From assembly GCA_963575645.1 (NCBI GenBank), contig OY754473.1, positions 6,882,001-6,946,000 on the forward strand: 64,000 nt of DNA, read 5' to 3'. A program made the position numbers and the translations under genes. Shown here in pieces: positions 1 through 11,609 of the stretch. This DNA is from Xanthostigma xanthostigma. Taxonomy: Eukaryota; Arthropoda; Insecta; Raphidioptera; Raphidiidae. Below the pieces are notes generated by a model. It did not search any database and had not been told where the DNA came from. It was given only the letters and a program-made list of their open reading frames with translations. Numbering within the stretch: the first letter of the stretch is position 1; the number at the start of each line of letters is the position of its first letter.

Positions 1-197
1 CTGCGCATTCAATCCATATGAAGCTTTTTATACAGACTGATTCCTAAAAACCGTCGCAAACCAAAACTTTGTTATTTATTATTCTATTAAAAAAAATAAT
101 AATAAACGAAATAGTTCTAGAAACAGCACAAAAAGACTGATTTTTTTTCAACGTTAACTTTAATATAAAGCGACACTACTTCTTCCATTTTAAATGG

Positions 198-201
<4 letters not shown>

Positions 202-269
<68 letters not shown>
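202..269. repeat. (TA)n microsatellite
   Basis: An uninterrupted alternating TA tract of about 68 bases. Open frames that cross it on both strands encode only an IYIYIY run and are artefacts. Confidence 0.97.
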
Positions 270-277
<8 letters not shown>

Positions 278-1914
278 GGTTTGATATAATATTTTTTTCT
301 GGATACAAATTTTCGTGTTATATTCGTTCGAAAAAAATAATAAAATATGTAGGATTTCTTGCTCCATGGACCACGGCCCCCACAGAGCTTGTTACTTGCT
401 GTATTCAGAAAAAAATTCTCAAATTGGACTAAATAAAAAAATATATATATACAGAATGATTCAAAGACAATAATTTGAATAAATTGTTCACCCCTGTATC
501 TCCGTAACGATTGAGAATAGGACCCATGTTTATAAGAACTTTTATGTTTATTTTGGGTCCCCAAAGACGTACCTAGCATATTTACATTTTCTCTTGAATC
601 AGCCTGTATTTATGGGCATTTAAAATTGTGGCATGTTTGTAGTATCTTCTAGATTGATTTCGTTTATTTTTGTATGTGTTTTATTGATTAAAAAACGGAT
701 TTACGGCCTGAAACGTTTTTTAGGCAACACTCCGTATATAAACAATTGAACGTTATTGATATACAATTGATCATGATGTTCTTTTGTTAACAGTTGAATG
801 GTGGTCATCTTCATTTAACAAACGATGAGTAGCATTACAATTAATCCATGAAGGACAGCCATAACTGCGTTTTCAATACGTGAATATAAAAAGCTAAAGT
901 GGTAAAGCAACGTGGTTTATGTCCATAAATTGGTTCATATCATCTAGTTCTGTTGTTTTTTTAAATTTTTTTCGTGCCATCCCCTCCTCCCCCCGAGCAA
1001 GAAAAATAAATGTACCTACTCTCTCGCAGCCTACTACCTCAATTTCTAGTAGTAAATTCTAAAATCTATTAAATGATTGTTTATACTTTATAGTTTATAG
1101 TATTGGGTGAACAATCCTTCATGTAAAATTTCAAGTTTCTAAGTTAACCTGTTAGGTTTTGACTATAAAAATATTTTTTTTTATCTTTTTATTGCAGGGA
1201 GTCAGAAATTTGAATTTTTTACAGGATTGTGAGGTCGTAGATGTTATTGTTTGGTTTGGATTGTAAACCAGCTTTAAGCTGAATTCACGCCTTTTGATAA
1301 AACTTTTTTTTTTCATCAATAAAGACATTATTATTATTATTATTAATTTTTAGTCGCTCTTTAGAAAAAGACAGATAGACGGACAACAAAAAGATCGTAT
1401 GGGCTATGTGCAGGTAGGCGGAGTTACAAATTTTTCGATGCGAGCGTTTGTGGTGAGCACTAGGGGAAACTTCAAGCTCAAATTTTCCGTATGTCAGTGA
1501 GCAATGTTTATTAAAAGTGAAAATAGTTATAATTTTATGAAGAAAACAGGAAAACTAAGCGATCTGGAAATGCTTGTTGTGTTCCGGGCTGTTGCACTGA
1601 TGGCGATTTAAGTAAAATAAAGACCATTGGCGCCCTAATTTGACATTCCGCTGTCAGTGTAAACAAATTAACATCAGTTTTTCTTATATTTTCTTATTTT
1701 TGACACATCATGGCCAACTAAAGTTTTTGACTTAGAAACATGTCGCGATTTCCATAAAAAGTGAGTTCAATAATTCTCTATTACCCACCAGCGGCGCTAG
1801 TAGGCTTCGTGCACACAGCCTATAAGAGATTAGTTTTTTTTTTTAATTCTGAGATATATACGAAACCCTAAACAGATTAAGTGCTTTTGTTTTGTAGTCT
1901 TAGAATTACATATA

Positions 1915-2534
1915 CAGTAAACCCTCGTTAACACGAACACGGTTAACACGAATTTCGGTTTAACGCGAACAAAAATTTGCTCTCGACAATGGTCACATAA
2001 GCTTTAATGTAATTATATTCGGTTAACACGAACCCTCGTTAATACGAACTTCGAACAACTTTTTCGTCCCTTCACGGTTAATTATCGGATAATACGAACT
2101 ACAAAAATTCTCAAATCATATATTTTGATCATTTTGGTCAATGAATATACAATACAACTAAAAGAAAAGATTCGCTTAAGGGATTACAAAAGTAATTAAC
2201 TCACATTCTAAAAATAGACAAAGGACTGAGAGATTAAAAATTCATTCGAAATCCTATAAATAGAAACATACCTCAAAATTTTTCCCCTCTTATTTATTGA
2301 AATGTATTTTGTAAACAAATAAAAACAAACTTTCAAACTCAGATAATATTTAAGAACAATTAATGTTATTAGATAATTTATAATAAATAATTATTCAATG
2401 TTTACTTAAAATAAATCATGATTTGACACTTAAAAAATGACTGTATTTTATGCCATACTCGGTTTACACGAACTCCCACATAACACGAACTTTTTGCCTG
2501 ATTTTTACGAGTTCGTGTTAACGAGGTTTTACTG
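1915..2534. mobile_element. Tc1/mariner (pogo-like) non-autonomous element
   Basis: The left end reads CAGTAAACCCTCGTTAACAC and the right end is its imperfect reverse complement, finishing ...CGAGGTTTTACTG. Each end is flanked by TA (1913-1914 and 2535-2536), the target site expected of Tc1/mariner-type transposons. The interior repeats the words 'ACACGAAC' and 'TACGAAC' at both ends (about 1930-2100 and 2460-2520), which look like subterminal binding-site arrays. There is no transposase frame, so this is a deletion derivative. Confidence 0.75.
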
Positions 2535-4161
2535 TATTTTGTATAAGAGACACCCAAATTGTTTTTGATATTCCAAAAAAATAAAAATATAATTAAAAAC
2601 ATTGTATATTTATTAACAAATAGGCAATATTATAATTATTGTCATTTTAAACAATGCTCTGTATTTTTTACGCTTTCTAACTAATTAATATATTATTAGT
2701 AAACTAGCTTTTACCCGCGGTCTTACATGGGTTAGTCGGTTTTTTGACTGTAACAAAGTTGTGTTTTTACCTATATTATGTAAAATTGAGATCCCATAGC
2801 ATAACATTATTGAAGTAATATTAAAAAACAAAAATTTTTGTTTTGCGTTAAATTTCAACATCACTAAAAAAATCAAGGTTTTTAAGTAGATTATAATTAA
2901 ATCAACTATAAAACCATAGTTGTGTATTTCGTAATTTAGGTACATTTAAAATAAGTACAAGATAAGAAAATCACAATAGACACATAACTAAGATATGAGT
3001 CATAAGTAAAATAGTCAGAGTTGAGGAATTTTTGAATCATATTACAATTAAAAAGCAGGTAAATAAAAACAATAAAGGTATATTTTAGAAGAAACAAGAT
3101 TTATGTGAGGTTGACGATCCTTGAAAAAAATGTACATTTGGATTTGTGCATGAAAATTGTCTGCAATTTTGTAATGTAGGTAAAATTTTAGAAAAAAATT
3201 GAGTATCTAGGTAATTTTAACCAAGCAGATAATAAAATATCAACTTTCGATTATTTTTTCTGAAAATTTCTTCGTTAATACCTTAGCCAAAACTAGCTGT
3301 ACCTACAGAAAGAGGTACCTAGATCAGGGTTAAGTGAATAATTTAACCAACAATATTAAGAGTTCATAAACCATGCTATAAAAATATAAAACCTGTACAA
3401 CTTACTTTGCTTTTGACCTCTACCCTTGATATATCAATGATATGTCTAGTTGCTATTTTGTTTTTCGACATTTTAATTCTAAACTTTCAAGTTAACAAAA
3501 ATGGAATGTAGGTATGTTTTTACTACATTAAACACATTAAAAATTGCAAAATAAAAACTTCTTCATTATAGCTACAATAAATTATAGCTATATCTCTAAA
3601 AAAACTGTTGTTGAACGATTTAAAAACAATAATTTTTAATAAAATTTAAAAATAAAATAAAATATTTATTAATCACATTACATTTTTCAATATGACTGAA
3701 GTATGCAACACTTCACAACACGACGGGCTGACGTCATTTTCAGACACCTGTTCTGGTAGACGTTATACCTGTAATTTGTACAAATATTTTTTTACCTGAC
3801 ATAAAAATTATGTAAATACGTTGTGCATTTATTAAAATACATTTCAAATTATTTTTAGCGGCATGGATTAGGTTTTTCTACGCTATAATAAATATAATTT
3901 ATTTAAAAAGCATTTGCTATACTCCTCGAATGATCCATGTAGCTTGTTTATTTATTTTTCTGTAGTTGGCTGTTGTGTTTGCAGCACTGACGTGACGCTC
4001 TGACCTCCATGGCCGCGCAATGACTTTGACAGTAAAATTCATAACCAAATATACCCAAGAAATGCTTGCATAATATATTACGATATATACATTTATGTAA
4101 CATGTACAAATTATTTTAGATACTAAATTTTTCTTTTTTTTAATATATCACAAGTAGAAAT

Positions 4162-4566
4162 ATGGTGCAAGCAGATAATTATGATCAAGAAACACACAAT
4201 CCATGTCTAAAGGTGTGTATTTTTCTAACCTTACGTGCAATAATTATATTTTTAACTATCATCGTAAAAACTTCTTATTTTAAGGAACACAAAATCAGCC
4301 TTAAATGCTTAAATGATAATGATTATGACAAAGAAAAATGCGAAGTACATTTCTTGAATTATCGGACCTGTAAAGATTTTTGGGTGTGTAAATTATATGA
4401 ACAGCTCGTGTTTACTTTATTTATCTGAAATATTGCTTTTTAGAATACTGTCCGACTGTCCCGAAAAAGAAATGGAATATATCCAAATATACCACCCGTC
4501 GAAGAAAGAGACAAAATAAAAAATGATTATAAGTTAACGGGAAAAATACCTGACTGGTCGAAATAA
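4162..4566 (+). CDS. CHCHD7: CHCHD7/COX23-like twin CX9C mitochondrial protein
   Basis: Exons are 4162-4212, 4285-4383 and 4444-4566, joined across introns of 72 and 60 bases with GT..AG ends (donors gtgtgt, acceptors ttttaag and tttttag). The protein is 90 aa. It starts MVQADNYDQETHNPC and has the twin cysteine pattern C-x9-C (residues 15 and 25), ten residues, then C-x9-C (36 and 46). This is followed by FW and a basic RKRNG segment, as in animal CHCHD7. Intron 1 is a multiple of three with no stop, so a naive reading runs straight through it and loses the first cysteine pair spacing and the true C-terminus. Known family role: a small intermembrane-space protein oxidised by the MIA40 relay, linked to cytochrome oxidase assembly in yeast (Cox23). 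It is unrelated in function to the receptor array and is probably the edge marker of the cluster. Confidence 0.88.
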
Positions 4567-4700
4567 TTATTAAATTAGCTGTTTTCCACAGAAAATTGAT
4601 TAAAATGAAAAATGGTTTACGTCAGTGTTCGATTTAAAAAAAATATTCTCTGTACATTCTATAATGGCCTGAGTTAAAATGTAAAGCTATAAATATCAAA

Positions 4701-4706
4701 AATAAA
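4701..4706 (+). terminator. Candidate polyadenylation signal of CHCHD7
   Basis: An AATAAA hexamer lies 135 bases after the CHCHD7 stop codon, in AT-rich sequence and just before a repeat that starts at 4741. The distance is plausible for a short 3' UTR, but nothing here proves use. Confidence 0.45.
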
Positions 4707-4740
4707 AATGTGTATTAATAGGATTGTATTTTAAAGTTTT

Positions 4741-5398
4741 TGACGTGATAACGTCTTATAAATTGATGAATCACCAATCTTATAAATTGATAAAACACCG
4801 GCTGCATGCACGAAAAAGTGTAACGTTCCTAAATCCTAACGTTCGTAACGCGTAACGTTCCGCCTGACCCTGTGCGTGCTTTTTGCTAATTTCTCGCTCA
4901 ATTTAAATCAGATCGGTTTGAAACCAGTCTTAAACGAAAGAGGAGAACATTTTACATAGATTTCGTATAACAGAATTTGCCTAAACAGTTTTTTTATACA
5001 AATTTATATAGAAAAATAGCTGTATAAATGCAATGTTGTCTAATGCATGGCGCGACGCGGTCGGTCGTCTTTGTTTGCCGTACATGGAAATTAGAAGATA
5101 ACGTATGTCTTGTCTTAACATGAAAACGGCTGCATTTCTAATGTTTAATTCAATTTTTTGACATTAGTATTTTGTGAAATGCAACGCCTTCTAAGTTAAG
5201 TATTGGAATAACTAATTATTATTAGAACATAATACTTTGACAGTTGCAAACGTCACTTTTGACATTTCTTATCATTCCGACACCAAGGATAAGCGGATTG
5301 AAACCAAATTTTGGGAGGTTTAGGTTATGTATTACGGAATACGTTATCACGTAAAACTATCGTCCGTAAACCGACTTTACAGACAACCAATTTTTTTA
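4741..5398 (+). mobile_element. Repeat family 'TGACGTGATAACGT', copy 1
   Basis: One end reads TGACGTGATAACGTCTTATA. The other contains the inverse word ACGTTATCACGT and continues through CGGACGATAG-type sequence (on the reverse strand) to a T-rich terminus. Related copies lie at 43735-44158, 45809-46500 and, inverted, 49762-50422. Copy 1 and the inverted copy match closely over their whole length, including a GC-rich interior with repeated 'TAACGTTC'. There is no protein-coding capacity. I cannot assign a superfamily with confidence. Confidence 0.7.
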
Positions 5399-6580
5399 AT
5401 TTGAACATCTGTGCCCGTAATATATTTATTAATTCATATTTAATATTATTGTTCCTCTTATTTGTTTTAAATATGACTAACCGCTGCCCGCGACTTTACA
5501 TTAAGATTGAGATGAAACACGGCAGCGCCAACAGTAGTCGGGCCTTCGGCTCCACCGTATTAGTTTTGCCTCACGCGGCTGCTCCACGCTTAGCAGCGAC
5601 AACAGTAGTGGAGACTTTGACTCCATCTTGTTCCGCGGGGCTGTGGAGCCTTTAAATGAATAAAATTATCTTCGTGGTAATTTGGCTGCTCGAGTTCCGT
5701 CCAATACCTGTGAAAAAGGAATCTTTTTCTCAGGTATACACACGAGTTTCGTCCAGGGGCCAATGGCCTGCGCTCAAAATTCCGTCCGCTATGTCACATG
5801 CCATTTTACATACTTTGAAATCCATGAATATTGAATAGTAAACAACTGATAAAAGAGATTTGGGCAACTACAAAATGTACTGGAAAGAAGTATTGAAGGA
5901 GTTGCGGAATTTCATTTTATCTATATCTAACTGACTTGAATGTGTCAATTCTATTAGAATAGAATGATATTTATTGTCCCACGAAATATAAATATAAAAT
6001 AATAATACAATTTGATCAAAACTGTTTCTAGACAGAAAATAAAAATAACAATTATTTTCCCAATATTGTGGAACTAGATCCATCTGAAGGTAGAAAGACC
6101 TAGGCGATCTATGATTTATCCATATACTTTTATTCTATACTGAGCATAGGAATAAAATCGCAATCGAACTATTAGGGTGCAAACATATACTTCTGTCTTT
6201 TTTTACGTCGTAAGGACCGATGTATCCAGGAGGGCAAAACAAGCTTAAGACATTTCTAATTTGCTCCCTCCTGGGCCAAAAGCTAGATACGCCCATGTTA
6301 ACGTCATAGAAAAAGACAAAGTTTTTGAAACAGAGATACTTTATTCAGATTGAATGCAAGTACATCAACCAATCCTATCATCAGAGAAATCAGGGAATTA
6401 CATCGAAGAAAGAGACGCAGATATATTTTCGATACGCTTTGGTGCGTTCACTCACCGCACATTAGGGTAGATAGGCAATGATTCATATAGTTAATTAATA
6501 GATATATGATATACCCCCTTCAGATATTTATCTGAAGTCGATGGACACTCAAGAGTTGAACCAAAATCAATGTCCTTTAG
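5399..6580. other. Spacer between CHCHD7 and the first receptor gene
   Basis: There is no supportable gene. Positions 5480-5780 are noticeably more GC-rich than the surroundings, with repeated 'GCAGCG(C/A)CAACAGTAGT'-like words, and are probably a repeat fragment. From about 6112 on the sequence is a repeat shared with the intron of gene B (next entry). Confidence 0.5.
6112..6480. repeat. Interspersed repeat shared with intron 2 of gene B
   Basis: The block from 'ATATACTTTTATTCTATACT' through 'GCAAACATATACTTCTGTCT' and on to a segment ending near 'CAATGATTCATATAG' recurs in the same order at 12808-13200. A partial copy of its first half lies at 12603-12800. Here it sits about 100 bases beyond the stop codon of gene A. 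It may be part of a retroelement terminus; no coding frame is present. Confidence 0.75.
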
Positions 6581-9440
6581 CTATTGCTTCCATTGTAACA
6601 AAACAATAAGGTATGTTGTAATGCTGGCTAACATAGTACATAGAAAAGTTGAGTCGATTTTGAAAAAGCCATGCGCATTGATAGTCAAATCCTTGCGACA
6701 AATTTGTTGAGAGAACAACTCCAGTAAACGTCTCGATTGCTCAGTGAAACTCAAAGGCAACTTGTTAAGCAACCTGTCCGATATAATTGCCGTTACACGC
6801 CCTTCCTGGCAAACTGAATGACATTTCACTGATAAAATGTACATTGTTATCTAAAAAAATAATTTATTTGTACAATACGCGCAGCGAATCTAAAAGGCTC
6901 GGAAGTTAGATGCGGATGCGGGCTTGCGCTTGTAAAGTCTGTTGAAAAACTATAACAAACTCGCAACTCAACAAAACTAAAATAACAATAACAACTTGGC
7001 AATAGCGTACTCGACTGTACTTTAAAGCAGGAAAGAGACAAGTGACAAAGGCAACGAGCGATCACGGCCAATCACCGACGAGCGCACGTTACCGTGCAGG
7101 TATCTGGGAGGTGGTGGGTGTCTCAACGGCTCTAAAATGTGCCCTTGCGACGCTGTTTGTGACTAACTTTCGAACCTTTTAGATCCGTGGCGCGTATTGT
7201 ACCCAAATAAACTCTATATAGCGACACTCAAGGGACTGTGCACTTTGTGGCGTTATTGAGAGTTGTCGTCAAACGGAGAGAAGAATATTGCGCATATTAA
7301 TAAACCTTGTTCGTCAACACACAAAGATTTTCTTTTACTCGCCATGTTCACAGTTTGCAAGTTTGTAAGAATATGATAACTTATCGATAAGCAGCTGAAA
7401 GATAATTCCAACAAACAAAAGAACGAATTTCTTAGAATCTTCGGTACGCATGATGCCGACAACAAAGCGACAAAATAACAAACAAGTACTGTTTATTGCT
7501 TAATGATGACGTATTGTTGTCGTTATTTAGAGCGGGTGTGTCGTTATTTAGAGTGTATCAACTAGAGTTAAGTAATTTCGACGTTTTAAGGAGTTCGTCG
7601 TTATGTCGAGTGACGTTAAATGGAGTTTACACTGTAATTAAATAAATTCTTTTGTTATCCTCACCCCGTCGAATATCGACGGGCCGAGTACAGCTGATTA
7701 TAAAGTCCCTTACCAATACGTAGCATGACCAGGCCGCAGACACGGATAAAAAACGAAACATAAAGCTTGTATTATAGATGTGACTGTCGTTGAGTTGTTC
7801 GTAGGCGATAAATTGCAATGGCGTAACAATATTCATTAAAACTGTCAAAGAAACTTGAATGACCACTAACAATATGTCGAGACCAAATATTGAGTTAACC
7901 AAACCTAACGTATTGCACAGCATATCGTGAGAATCCATTATTGTTTGCACTAAAAGTTACATATAAGTAAAATTACCAATACTAATTGTAGTTTTTGCAG
8001 CATTGTGATGATAACCATTTGTAGTGATAATGGACTCAGCAGCCGATTCACTTGTTTTTTTTTTGTTAAAATAAAAAAAAAAAAACAGTTGTGTGGTTTT
8101 AAGAAACCACGACGCAAGTGAAACTTTTATTTGATTGTAGGCGTTGGATTGTAGACACTTATCCATCACGATTAATTATAAACAACAATATTCACATGAA
8201 TACACGAATAAAAACATGTAAACACTGTACAGCACTTGCCCGCATGACAGACTGACTATGTGTTATACATACATACTACACGGTCAGCTGATGCTAACCA
8301 TGGGCGCCGCCATATTGGCCTTGGCTGCTCTACCGAGCACCTACTCCGAACGCCTTTCACTTTACCCCTACTCCGCGACCGCCTGTAATGCGACATGCAA
8401 CAGACGGCCAGAAAAATTCGGGGCGATAAAATAAAAGTTTCACTTTAAAAAGTTGCATAATTAATCGAAAAAATATTCACATAGAACGAATTATTAATAA
8501 GTAAAACTGTAAAAGTTTTTGTAAGTAACTAGGAGGCATTGGTGCCGCCAAGTGAGTAGTGACGGGAGTGATGTGCCGACCAGCGACTCTACTCGCACCA
8601 TCCTGTAGCAGAGAAACGCAACCATTTTCTGCGCGGTGTTTAATATCATTCGTAGTACGTCAGGCAAAATCTCGGAAAGCTATATTTGACATCACATTAT
8701 TTTGGTCTAAACTCCCGCCCATAAAAGTGTAAAGAATCAAAATACTTACATGTTATTCGATCTGTATTGAAACCATAATTGCTTCGGCTCACAAACAAAG
8801 AATTAACTTTTACTGTGGATTGCTTAAACTTTTCTTCTAAAACATTGTTAACAGTTTCAAATCTGAATTGGACTTCGTTCAAAATATTGACTAACTGAAA
8901 TGTAACAATTGTCGAATAAAGCTGTGGTCCTATTTCGAAAAAATTGTATTGCCCGCCACGGATACCAACTTCGCTGTACCAAAGATAACTGCTAACCAAA
9001 CAAATGAAAACGTGACAAAAGACAACAATTATCAATTGAACAGTAACTTTTCTCATTTGTTTTTTGTAATATTTCTGTCGATTAACATTAATTTTTTTAT
9101 CTATACGGTCAATGTTTGATCTGACTTCGGCCATTTTGTTGCTATTCAAAATGGACAACAGTATTTCCAAATTAATGAATAAGTAATTCGAAATTAATAT
9201 TACATGATCCCATGCCGTGGATATAAGTCCAGTATCTTTTGTATCGTGCTTTAAGTCTTCGGAAAAATTCTTGTAAATAAAACCGGCAACAATAGAGTAA
9301 GAAATTAATATGAAAATTTTATATGCGATTTGAAGTTTGGTAACGTTCATTAATTGCTTCTTTTCGTTGTAATCCAAATGAGACAATCCCAGCATAAAAA
9401 GAAGCATTTTTAACGGTTTAAATGCATCGACGATTACCAT
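6581..9440 (-). CDS. Gustatory receptor gene A (Gr family, 7tm_7)
   Basis: Coding exons in transcript order are 9440-8750, 7949-7714 and 6850-6581, giving 398 aa. The start is placed at 9440, because an in-frame Met 12 codons upstream has no counterpart in paralogues and this Met puts GLSHL at residues 18-22, as in the others. Donors are GTAAGT and GTAAGG; acceptors are TTTTAG and TTTTTAG. Hydrophobic segments lie near residues 36-57, 78-100, 133-155, 175-195, 248-272, 297-320 and 375-395, the seven expected. The loop motif NSNKMAEVR follows segment 2. The C-terminus is TTYLIVLLQWKQ, matching the Gr signature TYhhhhhQF except for a final W. Known family role: insect Grs are ligand-gated cation channels in taste and other chemosensory neurons; the ligand is unknown. 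Both introns hold repeats (7208-7634, 8086-8432). The closest relatives by eye are F and G. Confidence 0.87.
7208..7634. mobile_element. Tc1/mariner-like MITE, 'AAACTCTATATAGCGACACT' family, copy 1
   Basis: It lies in intron 2 of gene A. The left end reads AAACTCTATATAGCGACACT and the right end is an imperfect inverse ending GGAGTTTACACTG. A fuller copy is at 16651-17098 and a reversed one at 31986-32290; all share the internal word 'AACAAACAAGTACTG' or a close variant. No transposase frame is present. Confidence 0.7.
8086..8432 (-). repeat. Interspersed repeat in intron 1 of gene A
   Basis: Read on the minus strand this matches 33497-33857 on the plus strand, from 'AAGTGAAACTTTTATT' through 'CAGTCTGTCATGCGGGCAAG' to 'AAAACCACACAACTG' and a T run. 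The frame that starts MMDKCLQSNAY at 8169 is part of this repeat and not a receptor exon. Confidence 0.85.
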
Positions 9441-11317
9441 TCTAAAAATATTTATTGTTTCTGCCACTGGAACCAAAATAATTTCTATTTTAAGCGACCT
9501 GGTTCGGCTTTGCCTGAATTGCCACTGTTTTATCGTCGACTAACGTTGCAAAATTGGTCTCCACGAAAAGCGTATTTTATTTTAACGCGATAATATATAG
9601 CCTATGTCCTCCTGAAAATTCATTCTAAATATTGGTGAACAAATTTTCGAAATCGGATGAGTAGTTTCGGAGATTACCTCCTACATCCAAACTTACAAAC
9701 TTTACCTCTTTATAAAATATTGGAGCAGATAAAATGGTTTCAGTTATTTTTGGGGCAAATGTTTCCAACCAATTTAGAAATAACTGGTTTTCTAGCATCG
9801 TTAACTATTGTTCTCAGATTTAATGTGTCTGGTTTCTGCAATCTTTCAATTTTCAAATAACTATTTTTTTTCAGTTTTAGCCACAGTTAATTTTAAAATA
9901 AAATATCTGTTGTTTACAGCAATGTTTATTTTTGGGTTGAGATATCTATGGCTTATTTATGCAACTGGTTTTTCTAACGCACAATATTATTATTGAATAG
10001 AATGTTAGTAATTTTTTGTTATATAGTTTGTTTTTGTTTTTCCTTTTTTTAATGAAGTATTACATATGTTTTGTTACAACTGTTAAGTTTTGAAGTAAAT
10101 TATTATACAGGTTGATTAAAAAGTAACGCATAAAATTTGTTACCTATATTTATGTCGAAAATCCTCGGACAGATTAAGTTTTAAATTGTCATTTAATGAC
10201 ATAAATAATTCGTTTCTAATGTTTCTATACCGCTTAGAGGTGGCGGAGGGGGGTCAAATAATATTTTTTTATCCTCTATGCAACAATGAAACAGTGGAAT
10301 TTCTTTTCGCCACAGAGCGGAATATAAACGAGTTATTTATGCCCAAAGATGACAATTTAAAAATACAAATTGGTCTCTCCGTGGATTTTTTACATAAATC
10401 GACGACATAAATATAACGAATTGTATTTTTTATTTTGCACTCGCACTGTATAGAAAATAGGTGACCAAAATTCTCAACTGATGTAATGAAATAAAAACAA
10501 ATTTTTTACATTTTATTGAAATTAAATCATATATTGCAAAAATATATTTTTGATTAACTTTAGTGATAATTACGGAAAATTATGATTTTTTAATAAAATA
10601 ATAGTATATTGTGCGACTAGTGAGAGAAGGAGAAGATTCCATGAGCGTGAAATTTGCCGCACGAGCGTAACGAGTGCGGTAACACGTGAGAGGAATATTC
10701 TCCTTCGATCAATAGTCGCACTAATACTTTATTCAACTAGCACGAGTAATAATATGTAATCGAGGCCCTGATAAAAGAGGGAGAAATAATAAATCACTTC
10801 ATTGATTGACGTACCCACCGCCCTCGATGCACACAAGATGGCCCTGACTTTCGCTGAATTGCGATGCTGTTTTCATATATACAATTCGCTACAGCGTTCC
10901 TGTTGGTCCAGAAACTGTGCAGTAATATATTACAGTACAGTTTCGGCTCATTATTCGCACTCTACGCGTCAACATGAAGTAATTTATTATTTCTCGCGAA
11001 TTTAGCAGGGCCCCGAAATTATATATTACTCACGCGTGTTGAATAAAAACATTTTAATAAATTAACATTAAAATTATTGGTCATAAATTAATACATTACA
11101 TAAAGAAACAGTAATGGTGTCATAATTATAGGTACACCTAATTAGTTTTTTTTTAATATTTCACTGATGCTTAAATTACTTATTATAATAAGTACAAGTC
11201 GATTGGTATGACAATTCTATATGATTGATTATGATTGCGAAAGTACTCTTTTAATATTTATTACTCCTCCAAGTGCCTCAAACCGGTTTATTTAATACTA
11301 GTCTTTACCCGCGGCTT
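9441..11317. other. Spacer between genes A and B, retroelement relics
   Basis: Positions 9481-9740 are a decayed non-LTR retroelement tail, containing 'GGTTCGGCTTTGCCTGAATT' and 'GGTCTCCACGAAAAGCG', with a better copy on the minus strand at 35540-35760. Positions 10600-11050 are a repeat that recurs inverted at 61139-61655. I see no receptor exon or other gene in the remaining AT-rich sequence. Confidence 0.6.
10600..11050 (+). repeat. Interspersed repeat, copy 1 (inverted copy at 61139-61655)
   Basis: The block runs from 'AGTATATTGTGCGACTAGTG' through 'TCATTGATTGACGTACCCAC' to 'ACTCACGCGTGTTGAATAAA'. The whole order recurs reverse-complemented in intron 1 of gene K and in its flanks. It contains internal inverted words around the 'TTCTCCTTC...GAAGGAGAA' arms at 10627-10710. 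Confidence 0.75.
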
Positions 11318-11598
11318 CTAATAGCAATGGGCGAATGAGGGAATTTTAGGACATTAGGATAAGGTAGGCAAATTTTGAGCATAGGAGTTTGACAGGCAGT
11401 CGGCCATGGCCTTGAATAAGGAACCATCTCGATATTAATCTGGAATTATTGAGGGAAACCTCAACAAGATGGCCGGTACATGAATTACCGTTTCTCGGCG
11501 AGAGGCAGCAGGAAAAAGTCGCAGCCACATCTGCCCCTGCCGGGATTCGAATCCGGTACCTCCCGAATGCGAGTCTAGTGCTCTCACCACTACCCCGA
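11318..11598 (-). mobile_element. tRNA-derived SINE, copy 1, in the 3' UTR of gene B
   Basis: On the minus strand the head contains TAGTGGTGAGAGCACTAGAC and a perfect pol III B box (GGATTCGAATCC), followed by 'AGATGTGGCTG' and 'TCTCGCCGAGAAACGGTAAT'. It is closely similar to the SINE at 48108-48503 but shorter at the tail. It starts about 12 bases after the stop codon of gene B, in the same orientation, so any B transcript must include it. An AATAAA on the minus strand at 11292-11287 lies just beyond it. Confidence 0.85.
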
Positions 11599-11609
11599 AT
11601 AATCGAAAG

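Larger units (their letters stand above)
1..4161. other. Gene-free left flank, repeats only
   Basis: I find no coding sequence here: the open frames are short, low-complexity and resemble no family I know. The stretch holds a TA microsatellite, a short ATT run near 1327-1346, a TA-flanked inverted-repeat element at 1915-2534, and a retroelement-like tail near 2700-2760 (an 'actagctttacccgcgg'-type motif that recurs near 11296). A segment near 1197-1270 is similar to one near 27355-27430, so it is also interspersed repeat. The bases just before 4162 presumably include the CHCHD7 promoter, but I cannot point to a specific element. Confidence 0.6.

Noticed and set aside
117-367. Open frames across the TA tract encoding IYIYIY
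   Set aside because: Pure microsatellite translation on both strands.
5311-5838. Frames of 114 and 60 aa in a GC-richer patch
   Set aside because: No recognisable domain; the first overlaps the end of a transposable element copy and the composition is repeat-like.
7957-8169. Frame beginning MMDKCLQSNAY in intron 1 of gene A
   Set aside because: Belongs to an interspersed repeat that recurs at 33497-33857.
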